A stretch of DNA of 64,000 bases from DASXUC01 sp036505015 (GTDB lineage Bacteria > Sysuimicrobiota > Sysuimicrobiia > Sysuimicrobiales > Kaftiobacteriaceae): positions 5,272 to 69,271 of the forward strand of contig DASXUC010000116.1 of the NCBI GenBank assembly GCA_036505015.1, given 5' to 3'. The notes beneath the pieces were generated by a model. The model was not told where the DNA came from. It did no database searches and saw only the letters and a program-made list of their open reading frames with translations. Position numbers and translations under genes: made by a program. This document shows positions 16,257 to 25,428 of the stretch, piece by piece. Every line of letters begins with the position of its first letter. Positions within the stretch are counted from its first letter, which is position 1.

Positions 16257-17915
16257 ATGAAGATTCGACGGCGACGCGGTGGACGCACGGCGATGTTCGC
16301 GGAAGTGCGCCGGGCCATCCGGCTGGCCCGTGCATCGAACCAGCCGGGGGCGCCTCCGGTCGACGAGCTGATCGAGATGGATCGCGAACGGCGGCTCACG
16401 CGCCGGGACTTCCTGAGGACTTCCCTGGCCACCGTGGGGGCCGCGGCCCTGGCGCGCACCGCGCCGTCGTGGCTGCTCAGCGCCGAGGCGGCGGCGCAGC
16501 CCCGCATCGTCATCGTGGGCGCGGGCATCGCCGGCCTCAATGCGGCTTATCACCTGCGCAATGCCGGGCTGCGGGCGGCGATCTACGAAGGCTCCACCCG
16601 CACCTCCGGACGGATGTACAGTCTGAAAAACGTGATGGGCCCGAATTTGGTGACCGAGTTCGGCGGGGAGTTCGTCGACAGCGACCACAAAGACATGCTG
16701 GCGCTGGTGCGCCGCTTCGGCCTCAGCCTCATCGACACGTTTGCGCCCAGTGAGGAGAAGCTCAACCGCACCTTCTATTTCGGCGGAGCGCACTACTCGC
16801 AGCGCCAGGTGATCGAGGCCCTGCGGCCCTTCGCGAAGATCATGGCGACCGACGACAACAAGGTGCCCGACGATGTCGGCTACCAGCATCCCGGCGGCCC
16901 GCAGGTGGTCGCATTGGACCGGATGTCCATCGATGAGTACCTGCGGAAGATCGGCGTGCGGGGATGGCTGTACGATTTCCTGACCATCGCGTGGGTGAAC
17001 GAGGACGGACTGGATTCCGACCAGCAATCGGCGCTCAACCTGATCGGCGAGATCGGGACGACGTTCGGCCCGCACGACCAGTGGGACCTGTACGGAGAGA
17101 GCGACCAGCGCTACAAGATCCGCGGCGGCAACCAGCAGGTGCCGGACCTGCTGGCGGACTACGTGCGCAGCGACATCAACCTGGGCTACAAACTGGTCGC
17201 GATCCGGCCGCGGGGCCGGGGCGTGACGCTGAGTTTTGCCAAATCCGGAAGCGGCACGGTCGACGTCGGAGCCGACATCGCCGTCATCACCATCCCCTTC
17301 ACGACGCTGCGCGACGTCGACATCAGCGTCCCGCTGCCGCCGATCAAGTGGAAGGCGATCCGGGAACTGGGGTACGGCACGAACTCGAAGCTGTTCCTGG
17401 GATTTCAGACCCGGTTGTGGCGCGGCCAGGGCTACACGGGGGAGATGTACAGCGACCTGCCGCTGCAGTGCGGGTGGGACAACACCCAGCTGCAGCCCGG
17501 CACACTCGGCGGCTATACGATCTTCTTCGGCGGCCGCTCCGGCACCCTCCAGCGCCAGCGCACCGCCCGCCAGCGCGCGGCGGAATACCTCCCTCAACTG
17601 AACCGGATCTATCGAGGTGCAGCGGCCGAGTTCAATAACCGCGTGGCCCGCATGGACTGGCCCGCGTATCCCTGGATCAAGGCCAGCTACTCGGCCTACA
17701 AGCCCGGACAGACCACCGGCATCTCCGGCGCGGAGCGATTGACCGTGGGACCGTTGTTCTTCGCCGGCGAGCATACCAGCGACTTCCAGGGATTCATGAA
17801 CGGCGGCGCGGAGAGCGGCCGCGTCGCGGCTGAGGCGGTACTGCACCGGTTGGGTCGGCGCAGCCTGGTCCCGATGCTGCGCGAGGCGATGTTCGGCCGG
17901 GCCGCCGCCGGGTAG
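16257..17915 (+). CDS. Tat-exported flavin amine oxidase
   Basis: 552 aa. The N-terminus has a twin-arginine signal, TRRDFLRT at 48-55 followed by a hydrophobic stretch, placed after an unusual 45-residue leader. FAD-binding GAGIAGLNAAY at 88-98, then RTSGRMYS (second glycine/arginine motif) and a C-terminal FFAGEHTSDFQGFMNGGAESG that closes the FAD site. This is the L-amino-acid/monoamine oxidase family; substrate unknown. A folded, FAD-loaded export through Tat makes sense for a periplasmic flavoprotein. Same direction as the P450, 75 bp downstream. Confidence 0.88.
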   Translation: MKIRRRRGGRTAMFAEVRRAIRLARASNQPGAPPVDELIEMDRERRLTRRDFLRTSLATVGAAALARTAPSWLLSAEAAAQPRIVIVGAGIAGLNAAYHLRNAGLRAAIYEGSTRTSGRMYSLKNVMGPNLVTEFGGEFVDSDHKDMLALVRRFGLSLIDTFAPSEEKLNRTFYFGGAHYSQRQVIEALRPFAKIMATDDNKVPDDVGYQHPGGPQVVALDRMSIDEYLRKIGVRGWLYDFLTIAWVNEDGLDSDQQSALNLIGEIGTTFGPHDQWDLYGESDQRYKIRGGNQQVPDLLADYVRSDINLGYKLVAIRPRGRGVTLSFAKSGSGTVDVGADIAVITIPFTTLRDVDISVPLPPIKWKAIRELGYGTNSKLFLGFQTRLWRGQGYTGEMYSDLPLQCGWDNTQLQPGTLGGYTIFFGGRSGTLQRQRTARQRAAEYLPQLNRIYRGAAAEFNNRVARMDWPAYPWIKASYSAYKPGQTTGISGAERLTVGPLFFAGEHTSDFQGFMNGGAESGRVAAEAVLHRLGRRSLVPMLREAMFGRAAAG

Positions 17916-18026
17916 CGTTTCCCATCCGTCCTGCCGCGCCGGCCATCGAGAGCCCGGTGGTCGGCGCGGCGTGTTGCCTGATGGCTGTCCCCGCATTCCG
18001 CTTCGGGGTAAGATGAACGCGCGACC

Positions 18027-19006
<980 letters not shown>

Positions 19007-19010
<4 letters not shown>

Positions 19011-19105
19011 TGCCGAACCAACTCGATGGCTAAACTTATCTTCCGTGCGATCCTGCGACATTCTAAGAAGAACACATGTGTCGAATCGAGTTGGTACGGC
19101 ACTAG
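19007..19105. mobile_element. 99-bp MITE-like palindromic element
   Basis: Terminal inverted repeats of 21 bp, CTAGTGCCGAACCAACTCGAT (19007-19027; the arm here is read to its last base) against 19085-19105, whose reverse complement differs at one base (GCCGTACC). The interior (19028-19084) is AT-richer than its surroundings and has no open frame. It splits the ABC ATPase gene from its permease gene and contains the ATPase stop codon. Size and structure fit a non-autonomous miniature element, but a transcription or RNA role is possible. Confidence 0.6.
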
Positions 19106-19141
19106 TGGTGTGTCGAGTCCTGTCGACAGAGAGGTGTGGCG

Positions 19142-19978
19142 ATGGCGCACGCTGAGATCCGGCCCCTGCCTCACCAGCTCCGCTCCGGCACGTGGCGGCA
19201 CGAGCTGGTGGCCGTCTATGCGGTGTGGCTGCGCGACCTCATCCGGTTCGTCAAGGAGCGGACCCGCATCGTGGGCGCGATGGCGCAGCCCTTGATTTAC
19301 CTGATCGTGATGGGGACGGGCTTCGGAGCGACCTTCCGGTCCGCGGCCATTCCGGGGGGATTCAGTTACAAAGCGTTCATGTTTCCCGGCATCCTGGGGA
19401 TGACCGTGTTGTTCACCTCCTTATTCTCTGCCGTGTCGGTGATCTGGGACCGTGAGTTTGGATTCCTGAAGGAAATCCTGGTCGCGCCCATCTCGCGGGC
19501 CAGCATCGTGTTCGGGAAAGCCCTGGGCGGCGCGACGGTCGCGTCCCTCCAGGGCGCGGTGTTGCTGCTGCTGGCGCCGCTCGTCGACGTGCACCTGAGC
19601 GCCGGGCAGGTCTTGCAGCTGTGGGTGGTCATGTTCCTGATGTCCTTTGCCCTCACCAGTCTGGGGCTGGTGGTCGCCTCGCGGATGACCAGCATGGAAG
19701 GGTTTCAGGTCGTGATGAACTTCCTGATCGTGCCGATGTGGCTGCTCTCCGGCGCGTTTTTCCCGATGCGCGGTGTGCCGGGGTGGATGAGCGTCATGAT
19801 GCGATTCGATCCGCTGACCTATGGCGTCGACGCCCTGCGGGGCGTGGTCTACCGCGGGACCGCCCTCGCCGAATTCCTTGTCGCCCACCAGTTCGGCTTC
19901 AACCTGCTGATCATCGGCGCGGTGGCCGCGGCGGCGTTCAGTCTGGCCCTGGCCACGTTCCGGACGAGAGAAGCTTGA
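19142..19978 (+). CDS. ABC-2 type permease, DrrB-like
   Basis: 278 aa from the ATG at 19142; GAGAGG at 19129-19134 is a well-placed ribosome-binding site. Six predicted membrane helices: about 35-55 (IVGAMAQPLIYLIVMGTGFG), 70-95, 115-140, 150-175, 180-205 and 245-270. EFLVAHQF and FDPLTYGVDALR near the C-terminus are typical of the ABC-2/DrrB family. Works with the ATPase encoded upstream; expression may be affected by the palindromic element between them. Confidence 0.88.
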   Translation: MAHAEIRPLPHQLRSGTWRHELVAVYAVWLRDLIRFVKERTRIVGAMAQPLIYLIVMGTGFGATFRSAAIPGGFSYKAFMFPGILGMTVLFTSLFSAVSVIWDREFGFLKEILVAPISRASIVFGKALGGATVASLQGAVLLLLAPLVDVHLSAGQVLQLWVVMFLMSFALTSLGLVVASRMTSMEGFQVVMNFLIVPMWLLSGAFFPMRGVPGWMSVMMRFDPLTYGVDALRGVVYRGTALAEFLVAHQFGFNLLIIGAVAAAAFSLALATFRTREA

Positions 19979-20063
19979 CCGCTGTTCGCGTGTTCGCCAG
20001 TTTGGGCAGGAATGCATTTCCGCGATCCGAAAGTATCGCTGTGATTAGTCCTCAGGGGGCCGA

Positions 20064-21419
20064 ATGGATCGAGTCCATGCCGTAGTGCTCGCCGCCGGGA
20101 AAGGCAAGCGCATGAACTCGGACCTTCCCAAAGTCCTGCACCCACTGTGTGGCAGGCCCCTCATTGCTCACGTCCTGGACATGCTGGAAGGCCTCGGAGT
20201 GTTCGATCCGATCGTGGTCGTGGCGTCCGGCGCCGACGGCGTCCGGGCGGCGGTCGGCGGCCGGGGCAGGTGCGTCGAGCAGGCCCAGCAGCTGGGTACC
20301 GGTCATGCCGTGATGCAGGCACTTCCCCTGCTGGCCGGTGCCGACGGTACGATCCTCGTGCTCTACGGCGACACGCCCCTGCTCCGATCGCAGACGGTGG
20401 GCGATCTGGTCGAGCACCGCCAGGCCTCCGGAGCCGCGGTCGCCATGCTCTCCACAGAACTCGAGAACCCCGCGGGATACGGCCGTGTGCTGCGCGACGC
20501 CGCCGGGGGGGTGCGCGGCATCGTGGAGGAGACCGACCTCTCAGGAGACGAGTCGCAGGTGCGGGAAATCAACGCCGGTACCTACGCCTTCGACCCCGAC
20601 GCGCTCCGCGCCGCCCTCGCCGCGCTGATGCCGAACAATGCCCAGGGCGAGTACTATCTCACCGCCACGATCGGCTGGCTGATGGCGGCCGGACGCGCCG
20701 TTGCCGCACTGCGCGCACCCGCCGAGCAGACGATGGGGATCAACTCACGTTCCGACCTGGCCGCCGCCGAGACCGTGGTGCGCCGCCGGATCCTGGAGCG
20801 GCTGATGGAGGAAGGGGTCACGGTGATCGACCCCGCGTCCACGTACGTCCACAGCGGCATCGTGATCGGACGGGACACCACGATCCACCCGCAGACGTTC
20901 ATCGAAGGCGCCACGTCGGTGGGCCGGGGATGCGTGCTCGGCCCGCTGACCCGGCTCGCCGACGCCACCTTGGATGACGACGTGAGCGTGGTGGCCTCCA
21001 CCGTCACCGCGAGCATCGTCGGGGCCGGTACCCGCATCGGCCCGTACAGTCACCTGCGGCCGGGCACGCGGGTGGGCCGCTACGTGCAGATCGGGAACTA
21101 CGCCGAGATGAAAAACTCCGTCATCGGCGACTATACGCGCGTGCACCACATGAGCTACCTGGGCGACGCGTCGGTCGGCACGAGGGTGAACATCGGCGCC
21201 GGGACGGTCACGGTCAACTACGACGGCAAGACCAAACACCCCACCACGATCGAGGACGGGGCCTTCATCGGCAGCGATACGATGCTGATCGCGCCGGTGC
21301 GGGTGGGACGCGGCGCGATGACCGGGGCGGGATCGGTGGTGAACCACGACGTGCCGGACGGCGCGGTGGTGGTCGGGGTGCCGGCGCGGGTGATCAGGCA
21401 TGTCACAGCAGACCGTTAG
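20064..21419 (+). CDS. glmU: Bifunctional GlmU: GlcN-1-P acetyltransferase / GlcNAc-1-P uridyltransferase
   Basis: 451 aa, full length. The uridyltransferase half (1-230) begins VVLAAGKGKRMNSDLPKVLH, the nucleotide loop, followed by QQLGTGHAV and YGDTPLL. The C-terminal half (about 250-451) is a left-handed beta helix of hexapeptides with RPGTRVGRYVQIGNYAEMKNS and the acetyl-CoA/active-site stretch NIGAGTVTVNYDGK. It makes UDP-GlcNAc for peptidoglycan and for the lipid A genes further along. It overlaps prs by 20 bp, so the two are co-transcribed. Confidence 0.97.
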   Translation: MDRVHAVVLAAGKGKRMNSDLPKVLHPLCGRPLIAHVLDMLEGLGVFDPIVVVASGADGVRAAVGGRGRCVEQAQQLGTGHAVMQALPLLAGADGTILVLYGDTPLLRSQTVGDLVEHRQASGAAVAMLSTELENPAGYGRVLRDAAGGVRGIVEETDLSGDESQVREINAGTYAFDPDALRAALAALMPNNAQGEYYLTATIGWLMAAGRAVAALRAPAEQTMGINSRSDLAAAETVVRRRILERLMEEGVTVIDPASTYVHSGIVIGRDTTIHPQTFIEGATSVGRGCVLGPLTRLADATLDDDVSVVASTVTASIVGAGTRIGPYSHLRPGTRVGRYVQIGNYAEMKNSVIGDYTRVHHMSYLGDASVGTRVNIGAGTVTVNYDGKTKHPTTIEDGAFIGSDTMLIAPVRVGRGAMTGAGSVVNHDVPDGAVVVGVPARVIRHVTADR

Positions 21420-22398
21420 CGCCCAGCAGGATCGTCGCATGCCCGCCCGGCCCGAAGGGGCCCGGCTGAAGCTCTTCACCGGTCCGGGGAACCCGGCCCT
21501 GGCCGAGGAGATAGCGCTGGACCTGGGCGTGCCGCTGGCGGAGATGAGCATCTTTCGCTTCGCCGACGGCGAAGTGGGGGTGCGGATCGATGAAAGCGTC
21601 CGCGGAGAGGACGTCTTCGTCGTGCAGCCCACCGCGCCGCCGGTCAACGAGCGGCTGATGGAGCTGCTCGTGATCATCGACGCGCTGCGCCGGGCGTCCG
21701 CGGCCCGCATCACCGCCGTGCTGCCGTATTTCGGGTACGGTCGCCAGGATCGCAAGACACGGCCGCGCGAGCCCATCTCCGCCAAGCTCGTCGCCAACCT
21801 GCTCACCGCGGCGGGCTGCCACCGCATCCTCACCGTCGATCTGCACGCCGGCCAGATCTGGGGTTTCTTCGACATTCCGCTGGACCATCTGCCGTCGCGG
21901 ATGATTCTGGCGGATTACTTCGTCCGTTTAGACCTCGGCAATGTCGTGATCGTCTCACCCGACGTCGGTGGGGTGCCGCGGGCCCGCGAGTTCGCGAAAC
22001 ACATCGGCGCCCCGATTGCGATTATCGACAAGCGGAGGGACCGTCCGAACCAGGTGAAAGAAATCGTGCATGTGATCGGCAAGGTCTACAAGAAGACGGC
22101 CATCCTCGTCGACGACATCGTGGACACCGCCGGGACCCTGACGATGGGGGCGGAGGCGCTGGTGAAGCGGGGCGTGGCCGCAGTCTACGCGTGCGCGCCG
22201 CACGCCCTCCTCTCCGGATCCGCCGTCCAGCGCCTGGAGGCCAGCCCGATCCTGCAGCTGGTGGTGACCAACACGATCCCCATTCCACCGGAGAAACTGT
22301 CCCCGAAGATTACCGTCCTGTCCGTGGCGCCGCTCATCGCCGATGCCATCGAGCGGATCCACCTCGACCGCTCGGTGAGCGAGCTCTTTGAACGCTGA
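21400..22398 (+). CDS. prs: Ribose-phosphate pyrophosphokinase (PRPP synthase)
   Basis: 332 aa; the ATG at 21400 lies inside the 3' end of glmU, and another ATG at 21439 is possible because the first 13 residues are not conserved. Motifs: FADGEVGVRIDESVRGEDVF, YFGYGRQDRKTRPREPISAK (ATP flexible loop), DLHAGQIWGFF, and the PRPP-binding ILVDDIVDTAGT. It converts ribose-5-phosphate and ATP to PRPP, needed by PyrE in the pyrimidine operon at the other end of the window. The glmU-prs order is common in bacteria. Confidence 0.97.
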   Translation: MSQQTVSAQQDRRMPARPEGARLKLFTGPGNPALAEEIALDLGVPLAEMSIFRFADGEVGVRIDESVRGEDVFVVQPTAPPVNERLMELLVIIDALRRASAARITAVLPYFGYGRQDRKTRPREPISAKLVANLLTAAGCHRILTVDLHAGQIWGFFDIPLDHLPSRMILADYFVRLDLGNVVIVSPDVGGVPRAREFAKHIGAPIAIIDKRRDRPNQVKEIVHVIGKVYKKTAILVDDIVDTAGTLTMGAEALVKRGVAAVYACAPHALLSGSAVQRLEASPILQLVVTNTIPIPPEKLSPKITVLSVAPLIADAIERIHLDRSVSELFER

Positions 22399-22432
22399 AT
22401 ACCCGACGTTCCCGCATGGTTAGAATAAGGGT

Positions 22433-23548
22433 ATGAGCATCCCGCAGTACCTCGTCGCCGGCGCCATCGCCTTGGTCATCACCTACGCGCTCACGCACGA
22501 GATGCAGTGGATCGCCCGCCGGCTGGGCGCGGTGGCGCTGCCGGGGGGCCGGCACATCCACGGGCAGCCGATGCCGCGGCTGGGAGGCCTCGCCATCTTC
22601 GGCGGGGTGATGGCGGCGCTGCTGCTGACCTGGCCGATCGACCAGCCGATTGCGCTGGTCCGCGAGCCGCGATATTTCGTCCTGGCCGTGCCGTATGCGG
22701 CACTGCCCCGGCCGCTGGTCGGCGTGCTGCTGGGGGCGCTGGCACTGACCGCGCTGGGTGTGATCGATGACGTGCGGCCGCTGGCCGGCCGGGCGAAGTT
22801 TCCGCTTATCTACGCGGCGGCTTCGATTCCGGTCTTCTTCGGGCTCACCACGCAGTTCATCACGAGTCCGCTCTCAGGCGTCCCGATCGGGCTCGGCCTG
22901 GTGGGGGACCTGTTCACGGTGTTGTGGCTGGGATCAATGGCGATCGCGATGAATTCGATCGACGGCGTTGACGGACTCGCCGCGGGCGTCGCGGCGATCA
23001 CCGGCGCCACGTTGCTGGCCGCGGGCGCGTACCGGGGCAATCCGGCGCTGATGGTCCTGGCGGCGGCGGTGTCCGGCGGCGCATTGGGGTTCCTGCGCTA
23101 CAACTTCAACCCGGCCAGGATCTTCATGGGCGATTCCGGCTCGATGCTCTTCGGATTCCTCCTCGGCGTCGCCGCCGTCCAGGGGCTCGCCAAAACGGTC
23201 ACCGCGCTGAGCCTGGCAGTTCCGATCCTCGCGCTGGCGCTGCCGATTCTCGACACCGGGTATGCGATCGTGCGCCGCCGGCGCAACGGTGTTTCGATTT
23301 TTCTTCCCGATCGCGGGCACCTTCACCATCTCCTGCTCGACCGGGGTCTCAACCAGCGGCAGACCGTGTTCGTGCTGTATTTGCTCAGCGCGGTGCTGGG
23401 GCTGGGCGGGCTGGCCGTCGCGGGGGTGAACCGGACCGTCTCGCTGGTCATGCTGGCGGCGATTGTCGGCCTGCTCGTCTTCGCCGGCCGGCGGCTGGGT
23501 CTGTTCCGGTGGCGCCAGGTGGCGCCGGACGTGCCCGACGTTCCATAG
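22433..23548 (+). CDS. wecA: WecA/TagO-like undecaprenyl-phosphate GlcNAc-1-phosphate transferase
   Basis: 371 aa polytopic membrane protein, about 11 helices. Family motifs of the MraY/WecA superfamily: LGVIDDVRPL (Mg-binding Asp pair), NSIDGVDGLAAGV, NFNPARIFMGDSGSMLFGF and a cytoplasmic RRRRNGVSIFLPDRGHLHH. It transfers GlcNAc-1-P (or a related sugar) to undecaprenyl phosphate, starting a polysaccharide chain. wecB follows, and an O-antigen-ligase-like gene lies at 54256, so these are likely steps of one envelope glycan route. WecA against TagO cannot be settled from sequence alone. Confidence 0.9.
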   Translation: MSIPQYLVAGAIALVITYALTHEMQWIARRLGAVALPGGRHIHGQPMPRLGGLAIFGGVMAALLLTWPIDQPIALVREPRYFVLAVPYAALPRPLVGVLLGALALTALGVIDDVRPLAGRAKFPLIYAAASIPVFFGLTTQFITSPLSGVPIGLGLVGDLFTVLWLGSMAIAMNSIDGVDGLAAGVAAITGATLLAAGAYRGNPALMVLAAAVSGGALGFLRYNFNPARIFMGDSGSMLFGFLLGVAAVQGLAKTVTALSLAVPILALALPILDTGYAIVRRRRNGVSIFLPDRGHLHHLLLDRGLNQRQTVFVLYLLSAVLGLGGLAVAGVNRTVSLVMLAAIVGLLVFAGRRLGLFRWRQVAPDVPDVP

Positions 23549-23571
23549 TGCCGTCGGGCACGACGCCGCCG

Positions 23572-24726
23572 ATGCCTGACCCCGGCGCCCGCATTCCCAT
23601 CATGACCGTCTTCGGCACCCGGCCGGAGGCGGTGAAGCTGGCCCCGGTCATCCGCGCCCTGGCGGCCAGCGAGGACTTTGTCCCACAGGTCGTCGTCACC
23701 GCCCAGCACCGTGAGATGCTTGATCAGGTGCTGCGTCTGTTCGCCATCCACCCCGACCGCGATCTGGACATCATGCTGCCCGAGCAGTCGCTGGTGGACA
23801 TCGTGACCCGCGCGCTGGCCGGCCTGTCGGAGGTCCTGGACGACCTCCGCCCGGCGATGGTCCTCGTTCAGGGTGACGCGCACACGACCTTCGTGGGTGC
23901 GCTGGCCGCCTACTACCGGCAGATTCCGATCGGCCACGTCGAGGCCGGCCTGCGCACGTACGACAAGTACCAGCCGTTTCCCGAAGAGCTGAATCGCCGG
24001 ATGACGACCGCGCTGGCGGACCTGCACTTTCCGCCCACGCAGGCGGCAAAGGAACACCTGCTGCGCGAAGGCGTGAGCGCACCGACGATCATCGTCACCG
24101 GCAATACCGTGATCGACGCGCTCCTCGCCGTCAGGAATTCCGCCGCCGACTCCGTCCCCGGCCTTCCGAACCTCGATGGGCGGCGGATGCTGCTGGTGGA
24201 AACCCACCGCCGGGAGAACTGGGGGGAACCGCTGCGCGAGATCTACGCGGCGTTGCTCGATATCGTGGCGCAGTTTCCTGACACCGAGGTGGTGTTTTCG
24301 GTCCACCTGAACCCGGCGGTGCGCAGGGTCGCCGACGAGATGCTTCGGGGGAGACCCCGGGTGCATCTGATCGAGCCGCCGGATTACGCGCCGTGGGTCC
24401 GCCTGATGGAGCAGGCCTATCTGCTGTTGACCGACTCCGGCGGGCTGCAGGAGGAAGCGCCGGCGCTGGGCACACCGGTGCTGGTGCTGCGGCGCATCAC
24501 GGAGCGCCAGGAAGGCATCGTTGCCGGCACCCTGCGGCTGGTGGGCACATCGCGCGGCCGGATCGTCGAGGAGACCCGCCGCCTGCTCACCGACCACGCC
24601 GCGTATGAGGCGATGGCCCACGCCAAGAATCCCTACGGCGACGGACGGGCGGCGGAACGGATCGTGCAGGCCCTGCGTTGGTACTTTAAGAGGACGCCTT
24701 CGCGACCTCAGGAGTTTACAGGATAA
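23572..24726 (+). CDS. wecB: UDP-GlcNAc 2-epimerase (non-hydrolysing)
   Basis: 384 aa from the ATG at 23572. MTVFGTRPEAVKLAPVI, VQGDAHTTFVGALAAYY, IGHVEAGLRTYDKYQPFPEELNRR and TDSGGLQEEAPALGTPVLVLR are the signature blocks of the WecB/MnaA family (two Rossmann domains, UDP at their interface). It interconverts UDP-GlcNAc and UDP-ManNAc, using the product of GlmU encoded upstream. A tandem-arm hairpin repeat begins directly after its stop codon. Confidence 0.95.
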   Translation: MPDPGARIPIMTVFGTRPEAVKLAPVIRALAASEDFVPQVVVTAQHREMLDQVLRLFAIHPDRDLDIMLPEQSLVDIVTRALAGLSEVLDDLRPAMVLVQGDAHTTFVGALAAYYRQIPIGHVEAGLRTYDKYQPFPEELNRRMTTALADLHFPPTQAAKEHLLREGVSAPTIIVTGNTVIDALLAVRNSAADSVPGLPNLDGRRMLLVETHRRENWGEPLREIYAALLDIVAQFPDTEVVFSVHLNPAVRRVADEMLRGRPRVHLIEPPDYAPWVRLMEQAYLLLTDSGGLQEEAPALGTPVLVLRRITERQEGIVAGTLRLVGTSRGRIVEETRRLLTDHAAYEAMAHAKNPYGDGRAAERIVQALRWYFKRTPSRPQEFTG

Positions 24727-24730
24727 TTGC

Positions 24731-24817
24731 CGTTGGTCGTTGAGCGTGGGTCGTTGAACGGGCCGTCACGGGCGTGCGGGTCGTTCCGACCAACGACCAT
24801 CGACCAACGACCAACGG
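24731..24817 (+). repeat. Tandem-arm hairpin, 7-bp units (wecB / lipoyl-like gene)
   Basis: Left arm 24731-24758: CGTTGGT, CGTTGAG, CGTGGGT, CGTTGAA. Right arm 24787-24814: CGACCAA, CGACCAT, CGACCAA, CGACCAA. Right-arm units are reverse complements of the left ones (GTTGGTCG against CGACCAAC). The spacer is about 28 bp. A TATAAT at 24831-24836 follows, 10 bp before the next start codon. Confidence 0.8.
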
Positions 24818-24845
24818 TAATCCAGGGAGGTATAATAAGGAAGCA

Positions 24846-25160
24846 ATGTGGGGACGTCTGAACGTGGTCATCATCATCTTCGTCCTGGTCGCCTTCGCGT
24901 CGGCCGCCGTGGCCGCCACGGCTCCATCGTGGCTGGAGGTGAAGAGCGCGCTGGCCGGGGTGGTGGAGGCGCAGCCGCTGGTCGCCGTCGGAGACGCGGT
25001 CGATGACGGCCAGCCGATGGTCTACGTGCGCACCACGCTGACGGGATCGGTGAGCGTCGCCGCCCGCGCCCCCCGCGCGGGTGTCGTGCGCGAAGTCCTG
25101 GTCACATCCGGCCAGCAGATCGAGCGCGGCGTGCTGGTCGCCCGCATCGAACCGCGGTAA
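24846..25160 (+). CDS. Small periplasmic lipoyl/biotinyl-like (barrel-sandwich) protein
   Basis: 104 aa. Residues about 5-25 form a signal peptide or anchor. The rest is a single barrel-sandwich hybrid: ALAGVVEAQPLVAVGDAVDDGQPMVYV and APRAGVVREVLVTSGQQIERGVLVARIEP, the repeated G-x-V-x-x-x-x-V-x-x-G-x-x-V motif of lipoyl, biotinyl and HlyD-type domains. No Lys sits at the modified position, so it is more likely a binding or adaptor fold. HlyD adaptors normally carry this domain inside a larger protein; a stand-alone exported copy is unusual. A Rho-independent terminator follows at 25196. Confidence 0.65.
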   Translation: MWGRLNVVIIIFVLVAFASAAVAATAPSWLEVKSALAGVVEAQPLVAVGDAVDDGQPMVYVRTTLTGSVSVAARAPRAGVVREVLVTSGQQIERGVLVARIEPR

Positions 25161-25195
25161 ACCCGTCCTTCGCCAAGCCCCTCTAATGCGCAGCA

Positions 25196-25221
25196 CCGGG
25201 CATCGTGTCCGGCCCTTTTTT
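25196..25221 (+). terminator. Rho-independent terminator
   Basis: GGGC (25198-25201) and GCCC (25212-25215) can pair around a 10-base loop, with extra CCGG pairing possible, and are followed by TTTTTT (25216-25221). It lies 35 bp after the lipoyl-like gene and ends the 20-25 kb transcript. Confidence 0.6.
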
Positions 25222-25290
25222 GTGCCGCGCACCCGATGGCCAGGGGATTTGGTTGCCGCGCCACGAAGAAAATATCCTACACGCGAGCGA

Positions 25291-25370
25291 GGCGAGCCCT
25301 GTACCAGCCGTGCCTGCGACCGTGTGCTGATACGTAGCCTGGATCAGCACGGCGCGGTACAGGGCGAGGC
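25291..25370. repeat. Palindromic element, copy 1 (upstream of S55 gene)
   Basis: Outer arms GCCCTGTACCAGCCGTGC (25296-25313) and GCACGGCGCGGTACAGGGC (25347-25365), complementary but for a one-base bulge after GTACC. An alternative inner stem GTGCTGAT (25323-25330) / ATCAGCAC (25343-25350) overlaps the right arm. GGCGAG flanks on the left and GGGCGAG on the right are shared with the element inside the cobalamin riboswitch at 50847-50922. No gene lies within 25161-25428. Confidence 0.6.
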
Positions 25371-25428
25371 GGCACCTGCCGTTCCATTCGCGCGTGATCG
25401 TACGGAATCAACGGGGGGAGGAACGATC

